Assembly (NCBI GenBank): GCA_947625875.1
Contig: CANQQG010000028.1
Span: 1 to 32,463, forward strand
DNA from: an uncultured Lachnospiraceae bacterium
GTDB taxonomy: Bacteria; Bacillota; Clostridia; Lachnospirales; Lachnospiraceae
Direction of reading: 5' to 3'
Length of the DNA stretch: 32,463 nucleotides
Shown: positions 1-7,461 of the stretch, piece after piece
Layout: each line of letters begins with the position of its first letter
Numbering within the stretch: the stretch's first letter is position 1
Made by a program: the position numbers and the translations under genes
Notes under the pieces: model-generated
Databases searched by the model: none
Told to the model about the DNA's origin: nothing
The model's input: only the letters and a program-made list of their open reading frames with translations

Positions 1-70
1 AGGGGCATAGTTCATCGGTAGAATAAGAGTCTCCAAAACTCCAGAGCCGGGTTCGATTCCTGGTGCCCCT
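1..70 (+). tRNA. tRNA-Trp (anticodon CCA)
   Basis: A full cloverleaf can be folded by eye. The acceptor stem is 1-7 with 64-70 (seven pairs). The D stem is 10-13 with 21-24, around an ATCGGTA loop. The anticodon loop is 31-37 (CTCCAAA) with anticodon CCA at 33-35, which reads UGG. The T stem is 47-51 with 59-63, around TTCGATT. The outer pair of the anticodon stem is an A-C mismatch (26/42) and the T stem has one G-T pair, both tolerable. The 3' CCA is not encoded. The gene starts at the first base of the window, so its promoter and any tRNA neighbours lie outside. Confidence 0.95.
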
Positions 71-87
71 GTTATAATAAGAATGTA

Positions 88-120
88 AAGCCTTTCGGTG
101 TATGGCCGGAAGGCTTTTTT
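88..120 (+). terminator. Rho-independent terminator after tRNA-Trp
   Basis: An 11-bp stem pairs 88-98 with 106-116 (one G-T pair) around a 7-nt loop, and the transcript continues into a run of T ending at 120. This is a textbook intrinsic terminator. It separates the tRNA from the peroxidase unit. Confidence 0.9.
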
Positions 121-139
121 ACGTTAATAAAAAAACTTG

Positions 140-168
140 TTGACATTTTATATCCTATTGTGTACAAT
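140..168 (+). promoter_or_regulatory. Sigma-A promoter of the gpx operon with an inverted repeat over the -10
   Basis: TTGACA at 140-145 and TACAAT at 163-168 are separated by 17 bp, almost exactly the sigma-A consensus. The -10 lies inside an inverted repeat, ATTGT-GT-ACAAT (157-168). An operator there would block RNA polymerase. The arrangement and AT-rich palindrome resemble MarR/OhrR-type operators of peroxide-response genes, but no such regulator is present in the window, so the assignment is inference. Confidence 0.8.
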
Positions 169-226
169 TTAATTAAATCAATTGAGCAAAATTAAATTGA
201 TAAAAATCGGATTGGAGGATATCGAA

Positions 227-769
227 ATGAATGTTTATGATTTCAGCGTAAAAGCGCAGGATGGGAGTCAGGTTGAGTTGTCTGATTACAGGGGGAAAGT
301 TCTGCTGATCGTAAATACTGCGACTGGATGCGGATTTACGCCGCAGTATGATGAATTACAGGATTTATATGACGCACATCAAAAAGACGGGCTGGAGATC
401 CTGGATTTCCCATGCAACCAGTTTGGAGAGCAGGCGCCTGGCGATGATGAAGAGATACATTCTTTTTGCACAGGGAGATATGGAATTACGTTTCCGCAGT
501 TTTCAAAAGTGGACGTAAACGGGGAAAATGCAATCCCGCTTTATAAGTGGCTGACAGAGAATACGACTTTTGATGGTTTTGATAAAAACCCGATGGGGCT
601 TATGATGTCGCAGATATTGAAGAAACAAAATAAAGATTATGCAAAAGACAGTTCGGTCAAATGGAATTTTACGAAGTTCTTAATTGGAAAGGACGGACAG
701 ATTATTGCCCGTTTTGAGCCGATGACTTCGTTAAAAAAAGTAAAAGCAAAAATTGAGGAGGTATTATAA
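227..769 (+). CDS. gpx: Glutathione peroxidase family thiol peroxidase
   Basis: A 180-aa cytoplasmic enzyme of the GPx fold that reduces hydrogen or organic peroxides. Bacterial Cys-type members usually draw electrons from thioredoxin rather than glutathione (family knowledge). The peroxidatic residue is Cys35 in NTATGCGFTPQY, where animal enzymes carry selenocysteine. FPCNQFGEQ (61-69) gives the conserved Gln and second Cys, and WNFTKFL near the C-terminus gives the catalytic Trp and Asn. The start is taken at ATG 227, preceded by GGAGG, which puts the usual MNVYDF beginning at residue 1. An upstream in-frame TTG at 182 would add 15 atypical residues and is rejected. The stop overlaps the next start by one base (TAATG), so translation is probably coupled. 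Likely role: oxidative-stress defence in an anaerobe. Confidence 0.93.
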   Translation: MNVYDFSVKAQDGSQVELSDYRGKVLLIVNTATGCGFTPQYDELQDLYDAHQKDGLEILDFPCNQFGEQAPGDDEEIHSFCTGRYGITFPQFSKVDVNGENAIPLYKWLTENTTFDGFDKNPMGLMMSQILKKQNKDYAKDSSVKWNFTKFLIGKDGQIIARFEPMTSLKKVKAKIEEVL

Positions 770-1050
770 TGCATTACGATTACAAAACAGAAAATACGTG
801 TTCACAGGTTATCAGTTTGGATATTGATGGCGATATTGTCAGGAATGTTTCGTTTATGGGCGGCTGTAACGGAAACCTGAAAGCGATTCCGGTTTTGATC
901 GATGGATGGACGGTAGAGCAGATTGAAAGCAAATTATCGGGGATTACCTGCGGGCGCAGGCCGACCTCCTGCGGGGATCAGCTTGCAAAAGCAGTGAGGG
1001 CTGCTTATGAAGCGCAAAAGCAGGAGGCTGCGACAGCGCAGCAGGGCTGA
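769..1050 (+). CDS. Small TSCPD-domain protein, TIGR03905-like
   Basis: A 93-aa protein matching in layout the small stand-alone TSCPD proteins, a domain also found at the C-terminus of some class II ribonucleotide reductases. Its biochemical role is not established. The four cysteines Cys11 (TCS), Cys33 (GGCNGN), Cys61 (TCG) and Cys68 (TSCGDQL) suggest metal or redox chemistry. The C-terminal 20 residues are Ala/Gln rich and probably disordered. It follows gpx with a one-base overlap and a GAGGAG ribosome binding site at 755-760, and a hairpin closes the unit at 1068-1090. Co-transcription with a peroxidase suggests, but does not prove, a thiol or metal role in stress. The family call is confident; function is open. 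Confidence 0.85.
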   Translation: MHYDYKTENTCSQVISLDIDGDIVRNVSFMGGCNGNLKAIPVLIDGWTVEQIESKLSGITCGRRPTSCGDQLAKAVRAAYEAQKQEAATAQQG

Positions 1051-1067
1051 AAAAGATCTGTTATGGA

Positions 1068-1100
1068 CAGGCGGCAATTTTTGCCGCCTGATGCATTTTA
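1068..1100 (+). terminator. Probable terminator of the gpx unit
   Basis: A perfect 10-bp stem, CAGGCGGCAA (1068-1077) with TTGCCGCCTG (1081-1090), has a 3-nt loop. It is followed by ATGCATTTTATTT, an interrupted T tract, so termination may be partial. Confidence 0.7.
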
Positions 1101-1116
1101 TTTACAGTAAAAACAG

Positions 1117-1144
1117 TTGCTTTCTTTTCTGGTTTTGTTATAAT
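1117..1144 (+). promoter_or_regulatory. ackA promoter candidate P1 (extended -10)
   Basis: TTGCTT at 1117-1122 and TATAAT at 1139-1144 have a 16-bp spacer. TG at 1136-1137 gives an extended -10. It would give a leader of about 170 nt, in which GCCAAATG (1168-1175) can pair with CATTTGGC (1219-1226). Confidence 0.6.
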
Positions 1145-1221
1145 AAAACATAGTGTTATACTTGTGAGCCAAATGGTTTGCCAACAGGCGTTTTTGTATC
1201 TCAAAGGGGATAGAAAATCAT

Positions 1222-1251
1222 TTGGCAGATGAGTATGCTCTGAAGTATAAT
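1222..1251 (+). promoter_or_regulatory. ackA promoter candidate P2
   Basis: TTGGCA at 1222-1227 (five of six consensus bases) and a perfect TATAAT at 1246-1251 have an 18-bp spacer. It is nearer the gene than P1 and would give a leader of roughly 65 nt. The two promoters may act in tandem. Confidence 0.6.
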
Positions 1252-1323
1252 TATGCAATCGAAACAGTCGGCCTGCATTTTGAGGTCTAAAAATCTGCAG
1301 GGCTGAATGGAAGGAGAAGAGAG

Positions 1324-2517
1324 ATGAATGTTTTAGTTATTAATTGCGGCAGCTCGTCGCTGAAATATCAGGTCATTGATTCTGTTACGGAAAATGTTCT
1401 GGCGAAAGGCCTCTGCGAACGGATTGGAATTGACGGAAGGCTTGTTTATCAGCCGGCCGGCGGGGAGAAGGAAATTACGGAAGCCGCAATGCCGACTCAT
1501 AAGCAGGCGATCCAGATGGTGATCGATGCGCTGATGAACGAAAAGACGGGCGTGATTAAAAGCCTTGATGAGATTGGCGCGGTCGGTCACAGGATTGTGC
1601 ATGGCGGTGAAAAATTTGCCGCATCCGCATTGATTTCTGATGAAATGATCCAGGCGGTAGAAAATTGTTCCGAACTTGCGCCGCTGCATAATCCGGCAAA
1701 TCTGATCGGCGTACGCGCCTGCCAGGAGTTAATGCCAAAGACGCCGATGGCGGGTGTTTTTGATACGGCGTTTCATCAGACAATGCCGGAGGAGGCGTAT
1801 TTATATGGCGTGCCGTATGAATATTATGAAAAATACGGCGTCCGTAAGTATGGTTTCCATGGAACCAGCCACAGCTATGTTTCCAGGCGCGCGGCCGCTG
1901 TTTTAAATAAGCCGTATGAGGAATTAAAAACAATTGTGTGCCATCTTGGAAACGGCGCGTCTGTCTGTGCGGTGAAAAACGGAAAATCCGTAGACACTTC
2001 CATGGGGCTTTCCCCGCTGGAAGGGCTTATCATGGGGACGCGTTCCGGCGATATCGATCCGTCAGCCGTAGAATATATGGCAAAAAAGGAAGGGCTTGAT
2101 ATGGAAGGCATTATGAATGTGCTGAATAAAAAGTCCGGCGTTTTAGGCATTTCGGGCGTGTCGTCTGATTTCAGGGATCTGGAGGAAGCGGAAAACAATG
2201 GCAACCCGCGCGCAAAATCAGCGACGAGGGCATTTAATTACCGCGTATTGAAATATATCGGCGCGTACGCGGCCGCTATGAACGGCGTGGACTGCATTTG
2301 TTTTACAGCCGGAGTTGGCGAGAATAACGGCGTTATCCGCAAACAGATCTGTGACAACCTCGGGTATCTCGGAATTGCGATTGATGATGAGGCAAATGCG
2401 AAACGTGGAGAAGAGGTCGTGATCTCTACGCCGGATTCAAAGGTGAAAGTGTTAGTCATACCGACAAATGAGGAGCTTGCGATTGCGCGTGAAACGGTGG
2501 CGCTTGTGCAGAAGTAA
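1324..2517 (+). CDS. ackA: Acetate kinase
   Basis: A 397-aa cytosolic enzyme of the ASKHA fold that interconverts acetyl phosphate + ADP with acetate + ATP, the ATP-yielding step of acetate fermentation. Family landmarks are present in order: the N-terminal [10 protein letters not shown] phosphate-binding segment (7-16), [18 protein letters not shown] with Asp147 as the catalytic acid position, GFHGTSH with His179, the adenosine-site segment [17 protein letters not shown] with the catalytic Arg, and FTAGVGENN near the C-terminus. Length is normal for the family. The ATG is preceded by AAGGAGAA. Phosphotransacetylase (pta), often directly upstream in Clostridia, is not adjacent here. The gene stands alone between a terminator-like hairpin upstream and the yceD promoter downstream. 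Confidence 0.98.
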   Translation: MNVLVINCGSSSLKYQVIDSVTENVLAKGLCERIGIDGRLVYQPAGGEKEITEAAMPTHKQAIQMVIDALMNEKTGVIKSLDEIGAVGHRIVHGGEKFAASALISDEMIQAVENCSELAPLHNPANLIGVRACQELMPKTPMAGVFDTAFHQTMPEEAYLYGVPYEYYEKYGVRKYGFHGTSHSYVSRRAAAVLNKPYEELKTIVCHLGNGASVCAVKNGKSVDTSMGLSPLEGLIMGTRSGDIDPSAVEYMAKKEGLDMEGIMNVLNKKSGVLGISGVSSDFRDLEEAENNGNPRAKSATRAFNYRVLKYIGAYAAAMNGVDCICFTAGVGENNGVIRKQICDNLGYLGIAIDDEANAKRGEEVVISTPDSKVKVLVIPTNEELAIARETVALVQK

Positions 2518-2567
2518 AAGACAGCGTGGCTCATTGCGCCGGAAATAAAAAATTTTTGGTGAAATTA

Positions 2568-2596
2568 TTGACAAATAAATCGTACTTGGTTATACT
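2568..2596 (+). promoter_or_regulatory. Sigma-A promoter of yceD-rpmF
   Basis: A perfect TTGACA at 2568-2573 and TATACT at 2591-2596 are separated by the optimal 17 bp. The leader is about 20 nt and holds AGGGGTG before the ATG at 2623. Confidence 0.88.
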
Positions 2597-2622
2597 TTTA
2601 CAGGTGTGAGTAGGGGTGTATC

Positions 2623-3153
2623 ATGATTTTAGATATTTCGGCATTATTTTCAGCAGAAAATAAAGAAGAAACGAGAGAAGTTCATATTGATATGGATGCT
2701 TTTGTATCTAAATTGGGTAAATTCCCTGTTCAAAAGAGTGAACCATTCGAGTTACATCTTTCAAACGTGGAAAACAGGCGGCTGCTGATCCAGGGGGAAA
2801 CAGATGTAACAATTATAATTCCATGTGACAGGTGTCTGACAGAGGTTCCGACGGTTTTTCATCTGGCTGTTGATAAGGATCTTCTGATCGAAGACGGGGC
2901 GCTGGCAGAGTCGGAAGACGCACTGGAGCATATGGAATATCTGAATGGGCATTTATTGGATGTAGACCGTCTGGTTTACGGAGAACTTTTGCTCAGCTGG
3001 CCGATGAGGACGCTGTGCAGGGCTGATTGCAGGGGAATCTGCAATAAGTGCGGCGCAAACCTGAATCTGGGAGACTGCGGCTGTGACCGTACGGCGCTGG
3101 ATCCTCGGATGGCGGCATTTCAGGATGTGTTTAACAAGTTTAAGGAGGTGTAA
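2623..3153 (+). CDS. yceD: YceD/DUF177 family 23S rRNA accumulation protein
   Basis: A 176-aa protein of the DUF177/YceD family, which in bacteria is linked to accumulation of 23S rRNA and is almost always encoded directly before rpmF (family knowledge). Seen here: a first cysteine pair CDRC (68-71), a central acidic stretch rich in Asp/Glu (about 84-105), and a Cys-rich C-terminal segment with Cys132, 136, 140, 143, 152 and 154 that could bind zinc. The terminal LDPRMAAFQDVF is the family signature next to the last cysteines. The stop lies 4 bp before the rpmF start, and the rpmF ribosome binding site overlaps the end of this gene, so expression is coupled. Confidence 0.92.
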   Translation: MILDISALFSAENKEETREVHIDMDAFVSKLGKFPVQKSEPFELHLSNVENRRLLIQGETDVTIIIPCDRCLTEVPTVFHLAVDKDLLIEDGALAESEDALEHMEYLNGHLLDVDRLVYGELLLSWPMRTLCRADCRGICNKCGANLNLGDCGCDRTALDPRMAAFQDVFNKFKEV

Positions 3154-3157
3154 GCAA

Positions 3158-3337
3158 ATGTCAATTTGTCCAAAGAATAAATCTTCTAAGAGCAGAAGAG
3201 ACAAAAGAAGAGCGAACTGGAAAATGACGATACCGGCGTTGGTAAAGTGCAGCAGGTGCGGAGAATTAATGGTTTCGCACAGGGTATGTAAAAACTGCGG
3301 TTGTTATAATAAAAGAGAAATCATTCCGCAGGATTGA
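3158..3337 (+). CDS. rpmF: 50S ribosomal protein bL32 (zinc-ribbon form)
   Basis: A 59-aa basic protein of the large ribosomal subunit. KSSKSRRDKRRANWK near the N-terminus is the bL32 signature. Cys31/Cys34 and Cys44/Cys47 form the C+ zinc ribbon. The start is the ATG at 3158, with AAGGAGGTG upstream overlapping the yceD stop. Reading from the earlier in-frame ATG at 3083 would add 25 residues inside yceD and is rejected. In many Firmicutes plsX and acpP follow; here a terminator comes directly after, so that gene order is broken. Confidence 0.95.
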   Translation: MSICPKNKSSKSRRDKRRANWKMTIPALVKCSRCGELMVSHRVCKNCGCYNKREIIPQD

Positions 3338-3350
3338 TGAGAGTCGGAAA

Positions 3351-3400
3351 AAAGCTGTCGTAAAAGTGCAGGATGCATTTTGCGGCAGTTTTTTCTTTTT
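3351..3400 (+). terminator. Terminator after rpmF
   Basis: CTGTCGTAAAA(G)TGCA from 3355 pairs with TGCATTTTGCGGCAG ending at 3388, with one bulged G and two G-T pairs around a GGA-containing loop. It is followed by TTTTTTCTTTTT. Confidence 0.85.
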
Positions 3401-3494
3401 GCCGGCAATGAGCGCTCCTGCGGCGGATTTTGCTGACAGACAGACCGGCGCGGGCTGAACGGCTGCGATAGATTTTAATTCACAGGATATGTCC

Positions 3495-3522
3495 TTGCGT
3501 TTTCTCAGATTTCTGTTATGAT
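3495..3522 (+). promoter_or_regulatory. Promoter of the 3609-9700 operon
   Basis: TTGCGT at 3495-3500 and TATGAT at 3517-3522 have a 16-bp spacer and an extended -10 (TG at 3514-3515). It lies after the rpmF terminator and about 85 bp before the first gene. The rest of 3401-3608 shows nothing else I can support. Confidence 0.65.
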
Positions 3523-3608
3523 TATGAAAAAGAGTCAGATTGACAGACGGGCCTGACGGCCCGGATTCCTGCCTGCGGGAATTAATAGCGATTGAAGGAG
3601 AGCGAAAG

Positions 3609-3872
3609 ATGAATGGATTTGATGATGTATGCCTGCGGTATTTTCTGGAATGCCAGTCGCAGCTTTTCCGGGAAGATGTGGCGCAGACATTGGAAGAGGC
3701 GGAGGAGTTTTTAGAGGACTGCATGGCGGTTGTGTGCGACAGCCTGCAGGAAGTGAGGGACTATCTGGATGAAAGTGGCGCGGATATCGTTGGAATGAGC
3801 CTTGCGGAAATTGGAGAGGCGAGTGAAGTTTTTTCCCTGCCGGATGGCAGGTATCTGGTTGTTGAGGTTTAG
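3609..3872 (+). CDS. Conserved hypothetical protein, first gene of the pyk operon
   Basis: An 87-aa acidic protein of unknown function. It is rich in Glu/Asp and predicted mostly helical: LEEAEEFLEDCMAVV, then an amphipathic SLQEVRDYLDE segment, ending in a short beta-like FSLPDGRYLVVEV. It has no signal peptide or membrane segment. I recall similar short proteins in Lachnospiraceae beside a PrsA-like lipoprotein, sometimes labelled glyoxalase, but nothing in the sequence supports that activity. The start at ATG 3609 has AAGGAGAG upstream; an in-frame ATG at 3540 lacks a ribosome binding site. It ends 3 bp before the next gene. Confidence 0.8.
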   Translation: MNGFDDVCLRYFLECQSQLFREDVAQTLEEAEEFLEDCMAVVCDSLQEVRDYLDESGADIVGMSLAEIGEASEVFSLPDGRYLVVEV

Positions 3873-3875
3873 CAT

Positions 3876-4877
3876 ATGAAAAATAGAAAATGGATAAAAG
3901 CAGTGGCGGCAATGTCTCTTTTTGCCGTAATTTCCTGCAGCGGATGCGCGCATGGAGACGGGTCTTCGATTGTGTCCAGGATTACGGTAAAACAGGTTCT
4001 GAAGGTGGACGGACGCAGTTATTCCCTGCCGAAAGCGAAGGTTTATCTGGTGAATTACCAGAATCTTTATGGAAAGATGTATGGCGTAGATCTGTGGAAA
4101 CAGGATGCAAAAGATGATTCACTGGAGACGTATGTGAAAAATCTGACGGTCGCGCAGCTTACAAAGATCCTCAGTATGGATTCCCTTGCGGAGAGCAGGG
4201 AGATAAAGCTTGAGGAGACGGAGCTTGCGGCTGTGCAGAAAGCAGCGTCCGCGTATTATAAATCCCTGACGGAGCAGGAGCTGGAATATCTGGATGTGGC
4301 TGAGGAAGACCTTCGCGCGCTGTATGAGGATTATGCGCTTGCGCAGAAGCTTTACCGGATGCTGATCTCAGAGATTGACAGTGAGGTGAGCGACGACGAG
4401 GCGCGTGTCATGGACGCGATGCAGATTGTGGTTTCCGGCCGGGATACGGCAAAGCAGGTCCGGAAGGAATTAAAAAACGGCGGGGATTTTACGTCGCTTG
4501 CAAATTCTTATAACGAGGCGGGACGGGTGAAGATCCAGTTCAGCCGGGGGACGCTGCCGGAAGAAGTGGAGGCGGCTGCATTTGCGCTGGATAATGACGA
4601 ATGCACAGACTGGATCAAGACAGATGAGGGCTATTATTTTATATACTGCGTGAATAAATTTAATGAAGAGCTGACGGACGCGCACAAGCTTGAGATTGTA
4701 CAGCAGAGGGAAAAAGAGGCGTTTGGCGATGTTTACGATGCTTATAGCGGCACGCTTGAAAAAAAACTGTATAAAAAGACGTGGGATGAGGTGTCGGCGG
4801 AGCCGGCTGACGGAATCGGGACAGACAGCTTTTTTTCGGTTTATCAGGAATACTGCGGAGAATTGTTTGGCAATTAA
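3876..4877 (+). CDS. PrsA-like parvulin lipoprotein with degenerate catalytic site
   Basis: A 333-aa predicted surface lipoprotein. A basic N-terminus and hydrophobic stretch (residues 7-20) lead to two possible lipobox cysteines: Cys21 (VISC) or Cys24 (CSGC). A SurA/PrsA-like helical region follows, then a parvulin-type domain at about 175-262, recognised by DTAKQVRKELKNGGDFTSLANSYNE, FSRGTLPEEVEAAAFAL and TDEGYYFIYCVN. The two histidines usual in active parvulins are replaced: Gln183 where HILV is expected, and Tyr254 where GYH is expected. It is probably a foldase or chaperone holding secreted proteins outside the membrane, not an efficient prolyl isomerase (inference). The gene is tightly packed in the operon. 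Confidence 0.82.
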   Translation: MKNRKWIKAVAAMSLFAVISCSGCAHGDGSSIVSRITVKQVLKVDGRSYSLPKAKVYLVNYQNLYGKMYGVDLWKQDAKDDSLETYVKNLTVAQLTKILSMDSLAESREIKLEETELAAVQKAASAYYKSLTEQELEYLDVAEEDLRALYEDYALAQKLYRMLISEIDSEVSDDEARVMDAMQIVVSGRDTAKQVRKELKNGGDFTSLANSYNEAGRVKIQFSRGTLPEEVEAAAFALDNDECTDWIKTDEGYYFIYCVNKFNEELTDAHKLEIVQQREKEAFGDVYDAYSGTLEKKLYKKTWDEVSAEPADGIGTDSFFSVYQEYCGELFGN

Positions 4878-4894
4878 ACAGAACGGAGACCGTT

Positions 4895-6091
4895 ATGGAA
4901 GGACATTTCAGAGACAGCGACTGGCAAAAAACGATTTATGCCTGTTTTATCGGCTATATCGTCCAGGCTGCCGTCAATAATTTTGCGCCTCTTTTATTTG
5001 TAACGTTTCAGTCGCAGTATGGCCTGACGCTGGATAAGGTCACATCCCTGGCGGCGTTTAATTTTGGGGTGCAGCTTCTGGTGGATTATTTTTCTGCGAG
5101 GTATGTGGATAAGATCGGCTACCGGCGTTCGCTGTTCTTTGCGCATTTGTTTGCGGCGGCCGGGCTTGTCGGGCTTGCGGCGCTGCCCGATCTGCTGCCT
5201 TCCCCTTATGCAGGGATTCTGATCGCCGTTATGCTGTACGCGGTCGGAGGCGGCCTGATCGAAGTGCTTATAAGCCCTGTGATGGAAGCCTGCCCGACCG
5301 GGAAAAAGGACGCCGCAATGAGCCTGCTGCACTCTTTTTACTGTTGGGGGCATGTGGGCGTTGTGCTTTTATCCACGTTATTTTTTCGGGTGGCCGGCAT
5401 TGCAAACTGGAAAATACTTGCGTGTGTATGGGCGGTTATCCCGCTTTTAAACGGCATATTTTTCTTAAAGGTCCCGATTGCAAAGCTAATTCCGGAAGAG
5501 AGCGAAGGGCTTTCCCTGCGGCGGCTGTTCGGCATGAGGTTATTCTGGACGCTGATGCTTTTGATGTTTTGCGCGGGCGCATGTGAACAGGGAATAAGCC
5601 AGTGGGCGTCCGCGTTTGCCGAGGCCGGGCTTGGCATGGGAAAAACGGCCGGTGATCTGGCGGGACCTCTGCTGTTTGCCGCATTTATGGGCTGTTCACG
5701 TGTATTTTATGGGAAATTTGGTGAAAAAATAAAATTAGAACGGTTTATGGCATACAGCGGCGTTCTCTGCTTTTGCAGTTATCTGATCGCATCGCTTGCG
5801 GACGCGCCGCTGCTTGCGCTTGCGGGCTGCGCGTTGTGCGGGCTGTCTGTCGGCATCCTGTGGCCGGGGACGTTCAGCATTGCGGCGGCCGGGCTGAAAA
5901 ACGGCGGGACGGCGCTGTTTGCGTTTCTTGCGCTTGCGGGGGATGCGGGCTGTGCGGGCGGCCCCGCGTTTGTCGGATATATATCGGGCCAAAACGGCGG
6001 GAATCTGAAAGCCGGAATTTTGGCCGGCGGCATATTCCCCATCCTTTTGTTAGCCGGGCTGTTTTTGGTAAAATACAGGAAGGAAGCATAA
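4895..6091 (+). CDS. MFS transporter
   Basis: A 398-aa integral membrane protein with about 12 hydrophobic segments. The MFS loop 2-3 motif is visible as VDKIGYRRSL (71-80), between helices 2 and 3. The charged central loop, with KLIPEESEGLSLRR, separates two six-helix halves. The later part is Gly/Ala rich, with GLSVGILWPGTF as in sugar/fucose-permease-like MFS proteins. Substrate cannot be assigned. It starts 17 bp after the lipoprotein gene, preceded by CGGAGAC, and ends 3 bp before the AlkD-like gene. G+C-rich codon use matches its neighbours. Confidence 0.88.
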   Translation: MEGHFRDSDWQKTIYACFIGYIVQAAVNNFAPLLFVTFQSQYGLTLDKVTSLAAFNFGVQLLVDYFSARYVDKIGYRRSLFFAHLFAAAGLVGLAALPDLLPSPYAGILIAVMLYAVGGGLIEVLISPVMEACPTGKKDAAMSLLHSFYCWGHVGVVLLSTLFFRVAGIANWKILACVWAVIPLLNGIFFLKVPIAKLIPEESEGLSLRRLFGMRLFWTLMLLMFCAGACEQGISQWASAFAEAGLGMGKTAGDLAGPLLFAAFMGCSRVFYGKFGEKIKLERFMAYSGVLCFCSYLIASLADAPLLALAGCALCGLSVGILWPGTFSIAAAGLKNGGTALFAFLALAGDAGCAGGPAFVGYISGQNGGNLKAGILAGGIFPILLLAGLFLVKYRKEA

Positions 6092-6094
6092 ATT

Positions 6095-6808
6095 ATGCGG
6101 GAGGAGATCCTGACGGAGTTAAACCGGCGGAAGGAAGATGATTACCGCGCATTCAGCCAAAAGCTGTTGCCGGGCGTGGAAAATATTCTGGGTGTGCGCC
6201 TGCCCGCGCTCCGCGCGCTTGCGAAGCGGGCAGCGAAAGCGGATGCGGCGGGTTATCTGGCGCAGATGCAGGCATGGTGCGCCGATGCGGGAAATGCGGT
6301 ATCTTTTGAAGAAAAAATGATATACGGAATGGTTATCGGCTATGCCAAAATGACCGATAATGAGTATAAGGAGCGGCTGGATGCGTTTATTCCGCTTATT
6401 GATAACTGGAGCGTCTGCGACAGCTGCTGCATAACTTATAAGTGGATGGGGAAAAACCGGGAGTTCTGGTGGGAGCGCCTGTCAGAATGGGCGTTTTCCG
6501 GTACGGAATACGGCGCGCGTTTTGCCCTTGTGTGTATGCTGGACTATTTTGTGGATGAGGCGTATCTGGAGCGTTTGTTCCATACGGCAGGCAGCATCCG
6601 GCAGGAAGGCTATTATGCGAAAATGGCGGCGGCATGGCTGCTGTCGGTCTGCTTTATGCAGTTTCCGGAAGAAACGTATGGCTTTTTGAAAGAAAGGCAG
6701 CTGGACGGCTTCATATGGAAAAAAGCGGTGCAGAAATCCTGCGAGTCTTACCGGGTAAGCGCGGCGTGGAAACGGAAGCTGCGGGAACTGCGCGGCGGTC
6801 AAGTATAA
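6095..6808 (+). CDS. AlkD-like DNA alkylation repair protein
   Basis: A 237-aa all-helical HEAT-repeat-like protein of the AlkC/AlkD DNA glycosylase superfamily, which excises N3- and N7-alkylated purines. The N-terminal LGVRLPALRALAK (32-44) is the family opening. DNWSVCDSC carries Trp105 and Asp109, matching the Trp/Asp pair that lines the active site of Bacillus AlkD. Trp127/Trp128 in REFWWERL and FIWKKAVQKSCESYR near the end fit the conserved aromatic, basic DNA-binding face. It sits between a transporter and a gene of unknown function with 3-bp spacing, so it has no obvious repair-specific regulation. Some related proteins have lost activity, so function is probable, not certain. Confidence 0.87.
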   Translation: MREEILTELNRRKEDDYRAFSQKLLPGVENILGVRLPALRALAKRAAKADAAGYLAQMQAWCADAGNAVSFEEKMIYGMVIGYAKMTDNEYKERLDAFIPLIDNWSVCDSCCITYKWMGKNREFWWERLSEWAFSGTEYGARFALVCMLDYFVDEAYLERLFHTAGSIRQEGYYAKMAAAWLLSVCFMQFPEETYGFLKERQLDGFIWKKAVQKSCESYRVSAAWKRKLRELRGGQV

Positions 6809-6836
6809 TTTTTTGTGTGGAAAGGCGGTGCGGCGC

Positions 6837-7439
6837 ATGATCGATAAAATCAATGGAAATGAAGTGTATTATGAAAATAAGAAGCAGAGAAACCGTCATG
6901 CGCTGCAGGCATACGAGAATACGCCGGGAGCGAAGACGGCGGAAAAAAAGACCGTAAAAGCTCCTGCGGTACATACGAAAGCCGCCGTTTTGGATGCAGA
7001 TCGGGGAAAGTCGCCCGGCGTTATTTTGGATTTGTCGGATAAAGCTGTTCAGACAGAAAAAAAGCAGACGGAAACACCGGCGTGGCTGCAGAAGCTGAAG
7101 GGGCTTTTTGCATCGGCGGTTAAGTGGATAAAAAATTTCTGGGAGTCCGGCACAGCCGCGGAAAAAGCAGAAGAGCCCGCGGAATCCGATGTTTTAGGGG
7201 AACTGCCGCCTTTGGATGCGGGGGAGGAACCGGCGGATTATGCCGCCATGTTGAACCAGGCGGTACATTCCGGGAGCTTACAGCAGATTGAGCGCGCGCT
7301 GACGCAGGACGGCGCAAAACATCTGGCGCACAATTCCGACCTGCTGACGTATTATGACCGCAGGGGCAATCTGGTGGAAATGGACGATACGGAAAAGCAC
7401 CGGGTTTTGTTTGGAGATAAAAATATATTAAAGCTGTGA
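6837..7439 (+). CDS. Hypothetical protein with basic, low-complexity N-terminus
   Basis: A 200-aa protein I do not recognise. Residues 1-85 are Lys/Ala/Thr rich and probably disordered. Around 85-105, [24 protein letters not shown] forms an amphipathic Trp-rich helix that could lie on a membrane. An acidic Glu/Asp/Pro linker follows. The C-terminal 70 residues look folded: a helix [20 protein letters not shown], then [29 protein letters not shown]. There is no signal peptide or full membrane span. The start at ATG 6837 has GGCGGTG 6 bp upstream; the in-frame TTG 6813 and GTG 6828 are less likely. It is in the operon before thiD. Confidence 0.7.
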   Translation: MIDKINGNEVYYENKKQRNRHALQAYENTPGAKTAEKKTVKAPAVHTKAAVLDADRGKSPGVILDLSDKAVQTEKKQTETPAWLQKLKGLFASAVKWIKNFWESGTAAEKAEEPAESDVLGELPPLDAGEEPADYAAMLNQAVHSGSLQQIERALTQDGAKHLAHNSDLLTYYDRRGNLVEMDDTEKHRVLFGDKNILKL

Positions 7440-7461
7440 CAAAAGGAGCATGGGAAACGGA

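Noticed and set aside
1-120. The tRNA-Trp gene as a phage or island attachment site.
   Set aside because: There is no integrase, no repeated tRNA 3' end in the window, and a normal housekeeping gene order follows.
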